This document shows positions 40,105 through 49,594 of a stretch of 64,000 bases of DNA, piece by piece. Position numbers and translations under genes: made by a program. The notes under the pieces are model-generated. The model worked only from the letters and a program-made list of their open reading frames with translations. It had not been told where the DNA came from and did not search any database. Each line of letters opens with the position of its first letter. The stretch's first letter is position 1. The stretch is from assembly GCA_031761405.1 (NCBI GenBank), contig JASEVX010000008.1:71085257-71149256 (forward strand). The letters run 5' to 3'. This stretch comes from Serripes groenlandicus (taxonomy: Eukaryota > Mollusca > Bivalvia > Cardiida > Cardiidae).

Positions 40105-41247
40105 TTGTTAAATAAAATGGCAAGGGAATCGTTCGTAACTGTTGCTACAGTTACAATCTCTAGTTATTATTATTATTATTCTTTATTCTCCTATCCAAAA
40201 ATTTTGTCCAGAGCAATACTCATAAACTACTTGATGGAATTGATCGAAACTTGCAACATAGATAGATGGCAATGTGAACTTGTGTAGTTTTCAAGAATGA
40301 TAACTCTGAGCCACTTTTTTGCAAAGTTATCTCCCCTTTTTCAATATTTTAATCAATTTTTGTCAGAGCGATATCTTGTGAACGAATGGTCAGATATTAT
40401 TGAAACTTGGAACATAGATAGATGGCACTGTGCAGTTGTACACCATGCAAGAATTATAACTCTGGGCCACTTTTTTGCAAAGTTATCTCCCCTTTTTCAT
40501 TTTTTTAAATAATTGGGTGATTTGAACTTGTATAACTCGATAACGAAAAGAGATAGAGACTTGAAACTTAGTACAAATGTTTCCAATCAAGTGACCTACT
40601 TTCTCATGTGTATTTGAGCTTGACCGAATACTCGTTTCTGATTGGTCGATTTTTCGGACTTGTATAACTCGAAAATGACTAGTGATAGAGACTTGAAACT
40701 TAGTACATGTGATTCTAATCAAGTAGTACTACTTTCTCAAGTGTATTAGCGCATGACCGAATACTCGTTTCTGATTGGTCGATTTTTCTGACTTGTATAA
40801 CTCAAAAACGACAAGTGATAGAGACTTGAAACTTAGTACATGTGTTTCTTATCAAGTAGTTCTACTTTTGCATGTGTATTAGCGCATGACCGAATACTCG
40901 TTTCTGATTGGTCGATTTTTCGGACTTGTATAACTCAAAAACGACAAGTGATAGACACTTGAAACTAAGTACATGTGTTTCTTATCAAGTAGTACTACTT
41001 TTGCATGTGTATTAGCGCATGACCGAATACTCGTTTCTGATTGGTCGATTTTTCGGACTTGTATAACTCAAAAACGACAAGTGATAGAGACTTGAAACTT
41101 AGTACATGTGTCCCTAATCAAGTAGTAGTACTTTCGTAAGTGTATAAGCGCATGACCGAATACTCTGGGCCATTGTGTTATCTGCCCTTGTTCAATAAAA
41201 CGGCAAGGGAATCGTTCGTAACTGTTGCTACAGTTACAATCTCTAGT
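40105..41247 (+). repeat. Partial third copy of higher-order repeat 2 segment
   Basis: This stretch matches 33112-34255 and 23714-24857. It shares 'gtacaccatgc', the extra A in 'tttttttaaataattggg', 'tagacacttgaaactaag' and the ACGG anchor variant. It is the last recognisable array unit and ends at the CTAG of the 41200 anchor. Confidence 0.85.
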
Positions 41248-41251
41248 TTGT

Positions 41252-41345
41252 TATTGTTTTTATGAAACGAGTCGACTGAAATAATATGACGCGAGGCTCT
41301 GCCGAGCATCATATTCGTTTCAGTCGACGAGTTTCATAAAAACAA
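41252..41345. mobile_element. Foldback (inverted-repeat) element at array boundary
   Basis: Left arm 'attgtttttatgaaac' plus 'gtcgactgaa' is mirrored by 'ttcagtcgac' plus 'gtttcataaaaacaat'. The inner part (AATATGACGCGAGGC / GCCGAGCATCATATT) also pairs imperfectly, giving a hairpin of roughly 45 bp per arm around 'tct'. It starts within a few bases of the last array CTAG, where a normal unit would show its left hairpin. It may be a MITE, or the diverged left end of another element. Confidence 0.65.
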
Positions 41346-41645
41346 TATCCAATACGCACGAATGTAAGATTCTATTTATCACATAACACCATAAAAAGAT
41401 TGTTTTCAATCTTTAAATCGATATTTCTTCGTCCTCATATAAACAGTGACCGAAGTTAACCCATAAGTTCTAATGCATCTTTCCACTGTAAAAAGTAGTC
41501 CCTATCAATAACCTTTTGATTTTATACAACATTAGCAACAAGGCACTTATAACATTTCATTTATCGAGATTTATTCTCTTTAAACAATATGTTTAATAAA
41601 TGCCGAAATTCAGAACAATTGTTAACAATATGCTGTCATTTAAAG

Positions 41646-41669
41646 TGACGTCAAACTGGAGTGACGTCA
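41646..41669. promoter_or_regulatory. Two perfect CRE motifs (TGACGTCA)
   Basis: TGACGTCA occurs at 41646-41653 and 41662-41669, spaced 16 bp start to start. The full palindrome is the consensus site for CREB/ATF bZIP dimers. Two copies this close are uncommon by chance in AT-rich DNA, but no promoter, transcript start or target gene is visible next to them. Confidence 0.35.
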
Positions 41670-42230
41670 CACATACGTGCTTTGAGTCGGCTATTTATGT
41701 AACTAGTTACATACGATATTTATGTCACTGCTATATATATGTCACTCCTGGAGTGCAAGTTATGTGATATAGTCAAATGCTATTTTTAGATTTTAAACGA
41801 GACTGGTACCTGTGGCATACGTTTGCTCTTTGCCCCTTTCAGGCACATTTTGAATAACCTTAAACATATAAAATCTCTGTAAATGAAGGTTTAATTATTA
41901 AAAATAGTTGAAACCTTTGTGGAAAAAGAAGAAATAGTCGCGATAAGCAATTTCTCCTTTTGTCACTATATTATTTCCTTCATTCTGTCAGTTTTTCGAT
42001 GCAACAAGTAAATGTAAAGTCAATCTTCAATTTAGGGATTAGTTAATTTGTGCAAACATAGAGTTATAATCGTATGGTCAAGCTTTATTTTACATGTGAG
42101 CCGCTTCTAGCTATTTTGGGTCTTAACCCTTTTAGCACCGAATTGTTTAAAGTAGTCTCTTCCATGTTCAAACTCGGACGGAACTATTTTCATGTTATAG
42201 GATTTTTGGAATATCTTTATAACTTACAGC

Positions 42231-42296
42231 CAAACAATGCAGATTTCAGGTGAGACAGCTCGTTACGAGCTGCCTCACCTGAATCTGTATTGTTTG
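42231..42296. repeat. Long hairpin, ~30 bp arms
   Basis: Left arm 42231-42262 and right arm 42266-42296 pair around loop TTA. The core TTCAGGTGAGACAGCTCG pairs with CGAGCTGCCTCACCTGAA with one mismatch, and the outer part (CAAACAAT / ATTGTTTG) pairs too. Likely a small foldback element. Confidence 0.75.
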
Positions 42297-42512
42297 CAAA
42301 AAGCTCAATATTACCTTTGGCGCTGAAAGAGTTAATGTATACTTCCGTCAACCCAAACTATAATCTAGTCCTAGGTGTATCTGTTGACAAATACACTAGA
42401 ACTGTAGCCTTATTAGTTTAACGTTTATTTACCTTGTATAGTCTCGTCTCGGAGATTCAATTGTAAAGCTTGGAGGCACTTATGGATTAACTATCCGTCC
42501 GCCCGGCTGAGT

Positions 42513-42540
42513 GTCTGTCTGTCTGTCTGTCTGTCTGTCT
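42513..42540 (+). repeat. (GTCT)n microsatellite
   Basis: Seven uninterrupted GTCT units. Confidence 0.9.
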
Positions 42541-42649
42541 CGCTCACTTTTGACTGTCTCGTACTCATAAAACATTATTCATAACGTTTTGTTCTAAATT
42601 TAAATTTCGTAAGAAACAGTAAAATACAACGTCCAATTAAAAATAGGTT

Positions 42650-42740
42650 CCACACCTCCGTGTATAGGAGTTAGCTGTGTACGTGGCACACATAGCTGCC
42701 TATACAATGGTCACGGGTTCAAATCTCTAAATCGGAATGT
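42650..42740 (+). repeat. Possible tRNA-derived SINE remnant
   Basis: 'gttagctgtgtacgtggca' resembles a Pol III A box and 'cgggttcaaatctc' a B box about 50 bp later, with no full cloverleaf. A degenerate SINE head is the simplest reading. Confidence 0.35.
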
Positions 42741-43850
42741 AAATTTATCAAGATGCTCAATGTGTGTCATGCGAGCATAATTCTTTGTTCTTTTTAAATT
42801 ATTATATTACAGGTATAACGTTTAATTAAATGTATTTTGTATTGTCGAATTAATCTTATAAATTAAGATATATGTGCATGTATGATACGCTGTAACATTT
42901 AGGGCAAGATTACATGTACATTGACATTGCACTAGAATTGATAACATTTGAAGATGAAAGGAATCTTATGATCGACTAAATGAAATTGTCTGAAAGGAAA
43001 AAAGGATGATCGAATATATATAATTTACAAATAGAATTTAGAAAAAAAACAGGCAGACAAAAATACCCGCATATCACAAGAATCGAAGCAATGAAAAGTG
43101 AACTTAGAGGTTTAAAATGCTTCGTTCTTAGGCACTAGGCTACGACGACGATGTTGTTTTGAGCACATGCGTTTACGTATTACTAGGTTGCAGGTGAAGA
43201 ACGATAAATTAACCTGTTTACTTATATTTATTTAGTAATAAATTTAAAATGTTTAAAATCACAACACGGAGAGACTTATATAATTTTGATGAGATATCAC
43301 TTTGTATCGATGATAACATAAAACATACTTTTAATGTTACTGCATAGTATTTACCTGGTAATACACTTAGAGGAAATATATATCTTTTAATGGCACAACT
43401 GTTTCGCAGATTCATTGAATGGTCAGACTTATACATTGTGATCAGTAGAACGATACAATATTTCGAACATAAATATGATGTGAGGTTTTTTAGTCTAATC
43501 TCCATTTGCCATGATTTTTCTTCGGCCATTGTCTCAATAAACTTTCAATGTATCAATTTTAAACTTGGTTAATCGAAACTTATTACATGTAGATGTGCAT
43601 TGCACAAAAAACATAATTCTAGCATGCTTTCGAATGTTTGTCATTTACATGTATCAGCAATATACAGTGTGGATATTTAGTGTCAAATGGACAGGAGATA
43701 TTATACTTAGGGGCCGCTACTCTGATTGTCAATCTTTTGAAATTCATGATTTTATTTTGTTTATACAGAGAGGCCTCAAGCTTTGATAATTAGGTATTCG
43801 TTATAGACAGACAATTCGTATTGTATCAATTTGTTTTGGTTTGTTTGCAG

Positions 43851-44049
43851 GCCGATGAGACATTGTTTCAACAACGTGTGTCCAGATAAACTATGCCACA
43901 TCTTTTCACCTTACAGAGGCCCCTATACCATGAATGCTTTCAGCGCTTTGATTCCAAACGGTTGCCAATACATCAATCGAATTATAATGTGTTCATGTCT
44001 GGGACTTAGACACGGAACGCAAAGCAGCTCTTGCTACAATAAACATTGA
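43851..44049 (+). CDS. Candidate terminal exon of a cysteine-rich peptide
   Basis: Not recognised as any family. The exon would start after a good acceptor ('tttggtttgtttgcag' ending at 43850) and run in frame CCG-ATG-AGA to TGA at 44047. It encodes about 65 residues with seven cysteines, in a C-x4-C-x4-C cluster followed by C, CSC and a last C. An AATAAA overlaps the end (about 44038) and another follows some 45 bp later, as expected for a last exon. Against it, no upstream exon with a signal peptide was found between 41350 and 43830, and a short cysteine-rich frame can arise by chance. If real it would be the end of a small secreted or extracellular protein on the opposite strand to the transporter gene. 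Confidence 0.3.
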
Positions 44050-44212
44050 CCTCCTCGGTGGTGTAGTGGAAGAGTTAATCAATAAACATTGACGCAGAAA
44101 CATGTTTTGCGAAATAAAAGGGATTGTATTTTAGCAAATTTTAGTGAAAACCAAATTTATTTAATCTGAACGAAACGATGTTTATGTTTGACGGTAAACT
44201 TAACTGAAACCA

Positions 44213-44394
44213 TTTCCCACATATAGACGCTTTCTGACGCCCCTGCAGCAGACTACGTTTGAAAAAAATATGACAATTGAGAAATTTCCCATTTTGCCAC
44301 AATGATTTCAACTTTATACACTATTTATTTAATCATTTGTAGAGAGTTTCCATATTAAAAGTTGTCTGCTGCAGATGTGTTGTATATAAGAAGG
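44213..44394. mobile_element. MITE-like element with 'ttcccacatatag' ends
   Basis: The left end 'tttcccacatatagacgc..gcagcagac' and right end 'gtctgctgcagatgtgt' are imperfect inverted repeats. The centre has 'gacaattgagaaatttcccattttgccacaatg'-type palindromic sequence (shown in part). Same family as 51584-51804 and 63450-63632. Confidence 0.6.
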
Positions 44395-44935
44395 GGTTAA
44401 GTTTCTTTTGAATGCAAGACTGATACATAGATTGATTGATTGCTATCAGTTCTTTCATTATTATTGGAATGAATCGATTTGCATGTTTGTTAATTAAAGA
44501 TATTCACTTAGAATTCATTTGTGATATGCCATTGGGAAAACATCCCATTACTTCACACAGACGACATTTGACGCCTGCTGTTGCAGACGACTTTTGAAAA
44601 CATTGCAACAAAAGGTAAAATTACTCAAAACGAGCAATTTCACCTTTTATTTCAATATTTTCAACTCTTTATCGTAGAGTTCTTTCAATTTTCTAGATTG
44701 TTAAAATTGTTCGTCTGAGGATTGTAAAGCAGATTACCTTTGAAAAGCCATGTGAAGTAATGAGTTAAGACATGCTGCGGCCGTTTTGCTCGCAGTCTGG
44801 TCAGAGTCTTTCCTGTTTGCCTTTTCACACTTCGGCAGCAGACCATTTATGAATAACGTTGTGACAAAAAAAAGGAGAAATTCTTCACATTGATCAAGTT
44901 TTCCTTTTACTATATTGTATTCAAATATTTTAACG
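44395..44935. other. Intergenic region with two decayed MITE copies
   Basis: Fragments of the same MITE family lie at about 44555-44760 ('gcagacgacttttgaaaacattg', in part; 'gagcaatttcacc') and 44810-44910 ('cggcagcagacc', 'ggagaaattctt'). No gene is seen. Confidence 0.5.
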
Positions 44936-44941
44936 GAATCC

Positions 44942-45157
44942 GCTGTGGTCGAGTGGTTAGCGTCGGGGATTTCGAAACCGGGTGTCCCGGGTTCGATCCC
45001 CAGTCACGGCACCTCGGTCATGGTAGAGTGCCCCTGGGCAAGGCACATTTTCTAGCCTAGTACTGGTTTGTCTACCCAGGGATCATAAATAAGTGAACTG
45101 TCGCCGTATAACTGAAATAATGTTGAAAGCGGCGTAAAACCCCAATAAATAAATAAA
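44942..45157 (+). mobile_element. tRNA-derived SINE, apparently full length
   Basis: A tRNA-Ser-like head has A box TGGTCGAGTGG (44946-44956), B box GGTTCGATCCC (44990-45000) and a near-complementary acceptor stem (GCTGTGG / TCACGGC). The body has 'agtgcccctgggcaaggcac', then the tail 'gccgtataactgaaataatg' and 'ggcgtaaaaccccaataaat', ending in (AAAT)n. The long tRNA-unrelated body and A-rich repeat tail rule out a functional tRNA gene. Related fragments occur elsewhere in the window. Confidence 0.8.
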
Positions 45158-45259
45158 CTCTTTTAACCCTTTCTGTTTAGAGCGAATTCCGTGTGTGTAT
45201 ATATTCTAGTCGTACAAGTAAGTATTCACAACGTAAAACTGGGGTAAACGTGTACAAAA

Positions 45260-45515
45260 GACAGTAGAAGTGTGCATTTTGGTTGATTAAAAAAGAAAAT
45301 GGTATGATCCGGCGGGGGAGCCAACCTGCGACCTTCCGCACTGAGGCGAAGGCTCTATTACTGTACCACCATGGCGGTTCAAGACAGTAGAAGTTTGCAT
45401 TCTGGTTAATGTAAAATAAATTTAGTATGATCCGGCAGGGGAGCCAACCTGCGACCTTCCGCACCGAGGCGAAGGCTCTATTACTATACAGCCATGGCGG
45501 TTCGAGACAGTAGAA
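45260..45515 (-). repeat. Tandem pair of tRNA-like SINE heads, 123 bp unit
   Basis: A 123 bp unit is present about twice ('gagccaacctgcgacc' at about 45319 and 45442). On the minus strand each has an A-box-like TGGTACAGTAATAG, an anticodon-arm-like CCTTC..GAAGG stem and a B-box-like 'gcaggttggctccc'. The 162-codon frame across it is open by chance and reflects the duplication. Confidence 0.55.
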
Positions 45516-45519
45516 GTGT

Positions 45520-46800
45520 GCACTCTGGTTGATGTAAAATAAATTAGTTTGAACTAAATTAAAATTCCGTTTTAATTTAGATTTATCAACCACACTCGAC
45601 GCGAAAATGTATTCAGTCTTGAGGAAGCAGGTACCAAGAGAGATAAATTTATTAAGATTTCTCAAGTATATTTCAAAACTGGTGTAAAATTATAATTTAA
45701 AAACAAGAATTGCAAAACGATCAATGCAAATTGTTAAATAGCAACTTTGTTTCCTGCCGTCGTAATTTATGGTTCCTCCAAATTAACGTCTTTGTCACCT
45801 TTCCTGGAAATAAAATAAAAGAAAAGAATGGTTGGGCACCAATGTATTCAATCTACAATCATGTTTTCACTTTTGGAAATGTTTACCATAACAGTTTCAC
45901 ATTTCAGAGCTTTGTTACAGTAACGGTAGACGACGAGTTTGGAACCGGCTTGTAAAAACAGCTTTGAGTGTTACTACTTTACGTTTCACTAACAGGTTCC
46001 ATACCACTCGCTTAACTTTAAACCAGACCTAAATTTCGCTGCAGTAATAAACTCCAGTATAGAGTGTCAATGACTGCCTATTACAGGTAGTCTAAAATTG
46101 GCTTTTGCATCAGCCAATCAAATTGTTGCCTACACAATCGTTAACACTCAACAGGGGAGACAACCGATATAAATAAACGACACATGGGAGCAGTGATGGT
46201 CGTGTGTTCCGATTGCATAGTGACCATTTTGAAAGGTGAACCGACTGTTGGATATATCGCGTATATATGCATTAGATCAATACGAGACGGCCCTTTATGC
46301 TGTGTCGTCAGATCAAAACATTTCATGTATTTTTGTTTCTCTATCGGGTTTTAACATATTCTCCCCTATTGACACTTACAATTTTGTAGGCGACAACTTG
46401 ATTCGCTGATGCAAAGGTCAATCTGAAACGATCTTTAATAGGCAGACATCAGACATATACGAACGCTTGCAAATGCAACGACAAGTAGGTCTGGTTTTGA
46501 TGAGATTGACGAACACCAACCATCTGAGGGTTTGAAAGGTATGCCTATCACAATCAGAATACACAATTGTAGATTTTTTTTTTTTTTGTCAAAACCTTTC
46601 GTCCGTGGGTTCAATAATGTTTGAACGACCAATTTCTAACTGAAACAAATTTCTGATCTCTACAAAGGCGGAGGACATTGTGTGGTTTTTGCGGGCAATA
46701 ATACACGAAGTTAACAGACAATTAAATGTGATAAAATCAAATCTGTTCTGCACTGATAAAATCAAAGATGTTGCCATAAACGCCTGATTAGCCGCCATTG
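45520..46800. other. 3' intergenic region, no gene recognised
   Basis: Short open frames on both strands (up to 81 codons) show no domains. A T-run of 14 lies near 46575. This is the region downstream of the transporter gene's poly(A) signal. Confidence 0.55.
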
Positions 46801-46806
46801 TTTATT
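46801..46806 (-). promoter_or_regulatory. Candidate poly(A) signal AATAAA for transporter gene
   Basis: On the minus strand AATAAA begins 40 bases after the stop codon at 46846. Another AATAAA (46839-46844) nearly abuts the stop. The position favours the 46846 stop being the true 3' end of the coding region. Confidence 0.5.
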
Positions 46807-46845
46807 TTCATGGTTTGATAACGCAAGCAAAAGCGAATTTTATTT

Positions 46846-47007
46846 TTACCTTTCGTTTCCAAAGCGAACCCCTTCCTCTATGGTATCTGGTAATTTTTGG
46901 TTCAGAGTTTCTGGCAGAAGTAAGATTAATAAACCCGCAATAATGGACAGGACGCCAAACACGACTAGTGGCTCCACCTCCCCGAATCTCCCACCTATCA
47001 TCTCGCC
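46846..47007 (-). CDS. SLC22-like transporter, last exon (TM12, C terminus)
   Basis: The acceptor is 'gatgtttacag', phase 0. It encodes GEMIGGRFGEVE, TM12 (PLVVFGVLSIIAGLLILL) and LPETLNQKLPDTIEEGVRFG, the conserved SLC22 'LPET....LPDTIE' end, then NER and TAA. The cytoplasmic tail is short for the family. The stop overlaps a possible donor (GAAAG|GTAAAA at 46850/46849), so a further tail exon cannot be excluded. AATAAA signals directly downstream favour termination here. Confidence 0.9.
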   Translation of the reverse strand, partial: GEMIGGRFGEVEPLVVFGVLSIIAGLLILLLPETLNQKLPDTIEEGVRFGNER

Positions 47008-47011
47008 CTGT

Positions 47012-47215
47012 AAACATCGTAATAACCGGGTTTATGATTGGCTGATTTGTTCGAGTTTAACTAAACATCGTAATAACCGGGTTTATGATTGGCTGATTTG
47101 TTCGAGTTTAACTAAACATCGTAATAACCGGGTTTATGATTGGCTGATTTGTTCGAGTTTAACTAGACATCGTAATAACCGGGTTTATGATTGGATGATG
47201 TGTTGGAGTTTAACG
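47012..47215. repeat. Intron 6 minisatellite, 51 bp unit, 4 copies, abutting exon 7 acceptor
   Basis: The unit is 'aaacatcgtaataaccgggt', 'ttatgattggctgatttgtt', 'cgagtttaact'. Starts are 47012, 47063, 47114 and 47165 (last copy with changes). The first copy directly joins the exon 7 acceptor; on the gene strand the others read 'cgatgtttag', a decoy acceptor. Confidence 0.93.
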
Positions 47216-47817
47216 CCATATTCAACAGTTGTTCAGGTATATCACAGCGGACATGTTACCAAGGGTTTCCTGACATTCTAGCTACATTCCCACATTTTAA
47301 TATTGCAGGTTGGGATAAGATAATTATATCGGCAGTAGTGCCTATACATTCAAGACGAGTCACGACAGCTATGTCGTCAATTACGAGGTCACATTGGCAA
47401 ATATACTTTCCGAACATTGCGATTGCTTACGGTGCCATTAATCTTCCATCCATGGGTTTCATAATATCTCTGAGGGAGTGTAGACATAAATAATAATTAT
47501 TCAACGTGAAACGCCGTGATAAAATTGAAAAGTTGTTGAACGTGGTGTAACACCATATTTAAAAAGAAAAAAAATGTTGGGACATGGAAATATATCTACC
47601 ACGTAGAAGTATCATATTTACGTAATACTAGTACTCAAGACTCCAGATACACTTGCAGGGCATGAATAATAATAATAATTCTGCATACAAATGGTCCCAT
47701 CTCGCAAACATATTTCTTTAATTGATGACTTAAACCTTGTTTTTTACGGAAGAGAATTGCAAGTTTCTAAAAGGACCGAGCTATATAAATAGTTAGTAAT
47801 CAATGTTAAGGACATAC
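47216..47817 (-). other. Intron 6, 5' part: non-coding
   Basis: A SINE-tail-like stretch ('gaaacgccgtgataaaattg', 'gttgaacgtggtgtaacacc') lies at 47500-47560. No exon. Confidence 0.5.
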
Positions 47818-47999
47818 CGATTTGGCAATATAAGGAGCTATCATGGCGCCGACGCGAGCCGCACAAGAACACACTCCCATCGATGCATTTCGGACAACAG
47901 TTGGTGCAAGTTCCGCTGTAAAAATATACACAACCGCAAACGCCATCGAAGAGCCTGCCTTACCGATAAAGGCCAATGCTATATTTATGAGCTGGTGAT
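47818..47999 (-). CDS. SLC22-like transporter, visible exon 6 (TM10-TM11)
   Basis: The acceptor 'catgtatttcag' gives two bases completing GAT, then HQLINIALAFIGKAGSSMAF (TM10). This aligns without gaps to the family segment before 'GK.G....F'. VVYIFTAELAPTVVRN, the most diagnostic SLC22 motif ((A/G)ELxPTxxR), and TM11 (CSCAARVGAMIAPYIAKS) follow. The donor is TCG|GTATGT, phase 0. An alternative acceptor ATATAG 21 bases downstream is also in frame, but it would remove residues conserved in relatives. The first ~25 coding bases are part of the 61 bp minisatellite unit. Confidence 0.92.
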
Positions 48000-48911
48000 C
48001 TGAAATACATGACAGCAAACATATCACAAGAAACCAATGCTATATTTATGAGCTGATGATGTGAAATATATGACAACATATCTAGCATAAGAAACCAATG
48101 CTATATTTATGAGCTGGTAATCTAAAATATATTTTAATATACATAGCATATGAAACCAATGCTATATTTATGGGCTGGTGATCTGAAATATATGACAGCA
48201 AACATATTATAAGAAACCAATGATATATTATGGGCTGGTGATCTGAAATACATGACAACAAACATATCATAAGAAACCAATGCTATATTTATGGGCTGGT
48301 GATATGAAATATATGACAGCAAACATATTATAAGAAACCAATGATATATTATGGGCTGGTGATCTGAAATACATGACAACAAACATATCATAAGAAACCA
48401 ATGCTATATTTATGGGCTGGTGAACTGAAATGTATGACAACAAACATATCATAAGAAACCAATGCTATATTTATGGGCTGGTGATCTGAAAAACATGACA
48501 ACAAACATATTATAAGAAACCAATGCTATATTTATGGACTGGTGATCTGAAAAACATGACAACAAACATAGCATAAAAAACTAATGCTATATTTATGGGC
48601 TGGTGATATGAAAATCATTACAACAATCATATCATATGAAACAAATGCTATATTTATGGGCTGGTGATCTGAAAAACATGCCAACAAACATAGCATAAAA
48701 GACTAATGCTATATTTATGGGCTGGTGATCTGAAATACATGACAACAAACATATCATAAGAAACCAATGCTATATTTATGGGCTGGTGATCTGAAATACA
48801 TGACAACAAACATATCATAAGAAACCAATGCTATATGTATGGGCTGGTGATCTGAAATACATGACAACAAACATATCATAAGAAACCAATACTACATTTA
48901 TGGGCTGGTGA
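47991..48911. repeat. Intron 5 minisatellite, 61 bp unit containing the exon 6 acceptor
   Basis: The unit runs 'gctggtgatctgaaatacat', 'gacaacaaacatatcataag', 'aaaccaatgctatatttatgg' (three parts). About 14 copies lie beyond the copy that includes the real splice site. On the gene strand every unit carries 'atgtatttcag|atcaccag' followed by the first coding bases of exon 6. The AG is kept in about 11 copies and lost in those near 48052, 48295 and 48599. The two units near 48234 and 48355 are 60 bp. Confidence 0.93.
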
Positions 48912-49594
48912 AAATGTCAACTTCATGATATTCTTAACTGTTCCTTCTCACATAATATAAGTTATAACTCATTGGTTGGTAGAAGATGAATGATTTTAGT
49001 TATACCGCATTGTTTTAGTCATCGGAAATAATATATATGGGGCTGGTCAGGATTTCAAACCCAGGACTCCATGTGCGTTAACGACAGATACATGGCGAAT
49101 TGACTGTTTAAGATATTTATAAGGACAAAATCATAGAACTTATTCGACAAAGGCTTCACGATGTACAATTCTTTGTCGGTAATATAGTAGTAGGTCCATT
49201 TTGTATTCATCCATTTTGTTTGGGAGTTTCAACAGAATGTCAGTTACATTCACGGCGACTATACACTTATTCATGATCTCTTGGCGACTAATTAGAAATT
49301 TTCTGGGAAATGTGCCTTGTCCAAGGGCACTTCACCGTGTCCATGACAGTATCGAAACCGAGACGACACTCAAATCCCGCCCGTAAACCACTCAGCCACA
49401 CTGCATCTATGGACGACTAACGGATAGTACCTATCTGTTACCACCTAACCACACTCGGAATATTACTTGTCAAAGAACCAATACTAAACTAAGCACAGAG
49501 AAATATCATGACGGTGCTATTTTAAGAGCAGTACGCTGTGTAGATTTAGGCAAAAGTATTTCAAAAATAAAAAAAATAGTTCCTGGGGACTTAC
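48912..49594 (-). other. Intron 5, 5' part with SINE remnants
   Basis: On the minus strand 49280-49400 has a tRNA-like head ('gtggctgagtggtttacg') and 'cccttggacaaggcacattt', the same body as the 44942 SINE. Another B-box-like fragment ('gggtttgaaatcctgacc') lies at about 49040-49065. No exon. Confidence 0.5.

Larger units (their letters stand above)
1..41247 (+). repeat. Tandem array of ~1.1 kb HINE-like non-coding elements
   Basis: A right-end block starting ATGGCAAGGGAATCG recurs 34 times, always in the same orientation, at 841, 2030, 3186, 4331, 5613, 6692, 7765, 8918 (TGG only), 10003, 11082, 12207, 13286, 14359, 15512, 16597, 17676, 18663, 19742, 21524, 22529, 23726, 24809 (ACGG), 26085, 27164, 29642, 30922, 31927, 33124, 34207 (ACGG), 35483, 36563, 38909, 40117 and 41200 (ACGG). 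Spacing is mostly 1.0-1.3 kb. The array is open at the left edge of the window. Every sub-block shares the word 'ataactc' followed by 'aaac' and 'ttgaaactt', so all of it probably descends from one element type. It encodes no credible protein: its open frames of 60-194 codons recur with each copy and lie in several frames at once. Confidence 0.95.
41346..43850. other. Intergenic region, no gene recognised
   Basis: AT-rich unique-looking sequence. It holds a paired CRE motif (41646-41669), a perfect 16 bp palindrome ATGTAACTAGTTACAT (41697-41712), a hairpin (42231-42296), a (GTCT)n microsatellite (42513-42540) and a SINE-like remnant (42650-42740). A MITE fragment ('agcaatttctccttttgtcac') lies near 41950. 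Open frames up to 103 codons show no recognisable protein features. Confidence 0.6.

Noticed and set aside
1261..40722. Recurrent 74-81 codon frames on both strands, one pair per array unit
   Set aside because: They follow the repeat, carry random substitutions and stops, and overlap each other antisense. No sign of selection for protein was seen by eye.
44942..45013. Functional tRNA-Ser gene
   Set aside because: The acceptor stem is imperfect, and the tRNA-like part is fused to a SINE body and A-rich tail.
45710..45955. 81-codon plus-strand frame
   Set aside because: No recognisable domain, no supporting splice or promoter signals, and typical of chance frames in this DNA.
47979..47984. 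ATATAG as the exon 6 acceptor
   Set aside because: It is in frame, but it lacks a pyrimidine tract and would delete residues that align with relatives. The upstream 'tatttcag' fits better.
48082..48452. Minus-strand frames of 61-85 codons next to exon 6
   Set aside because: They are translations of the 61 bp minisatellite derived from the exon 6 splice site; the frame changes every unit.
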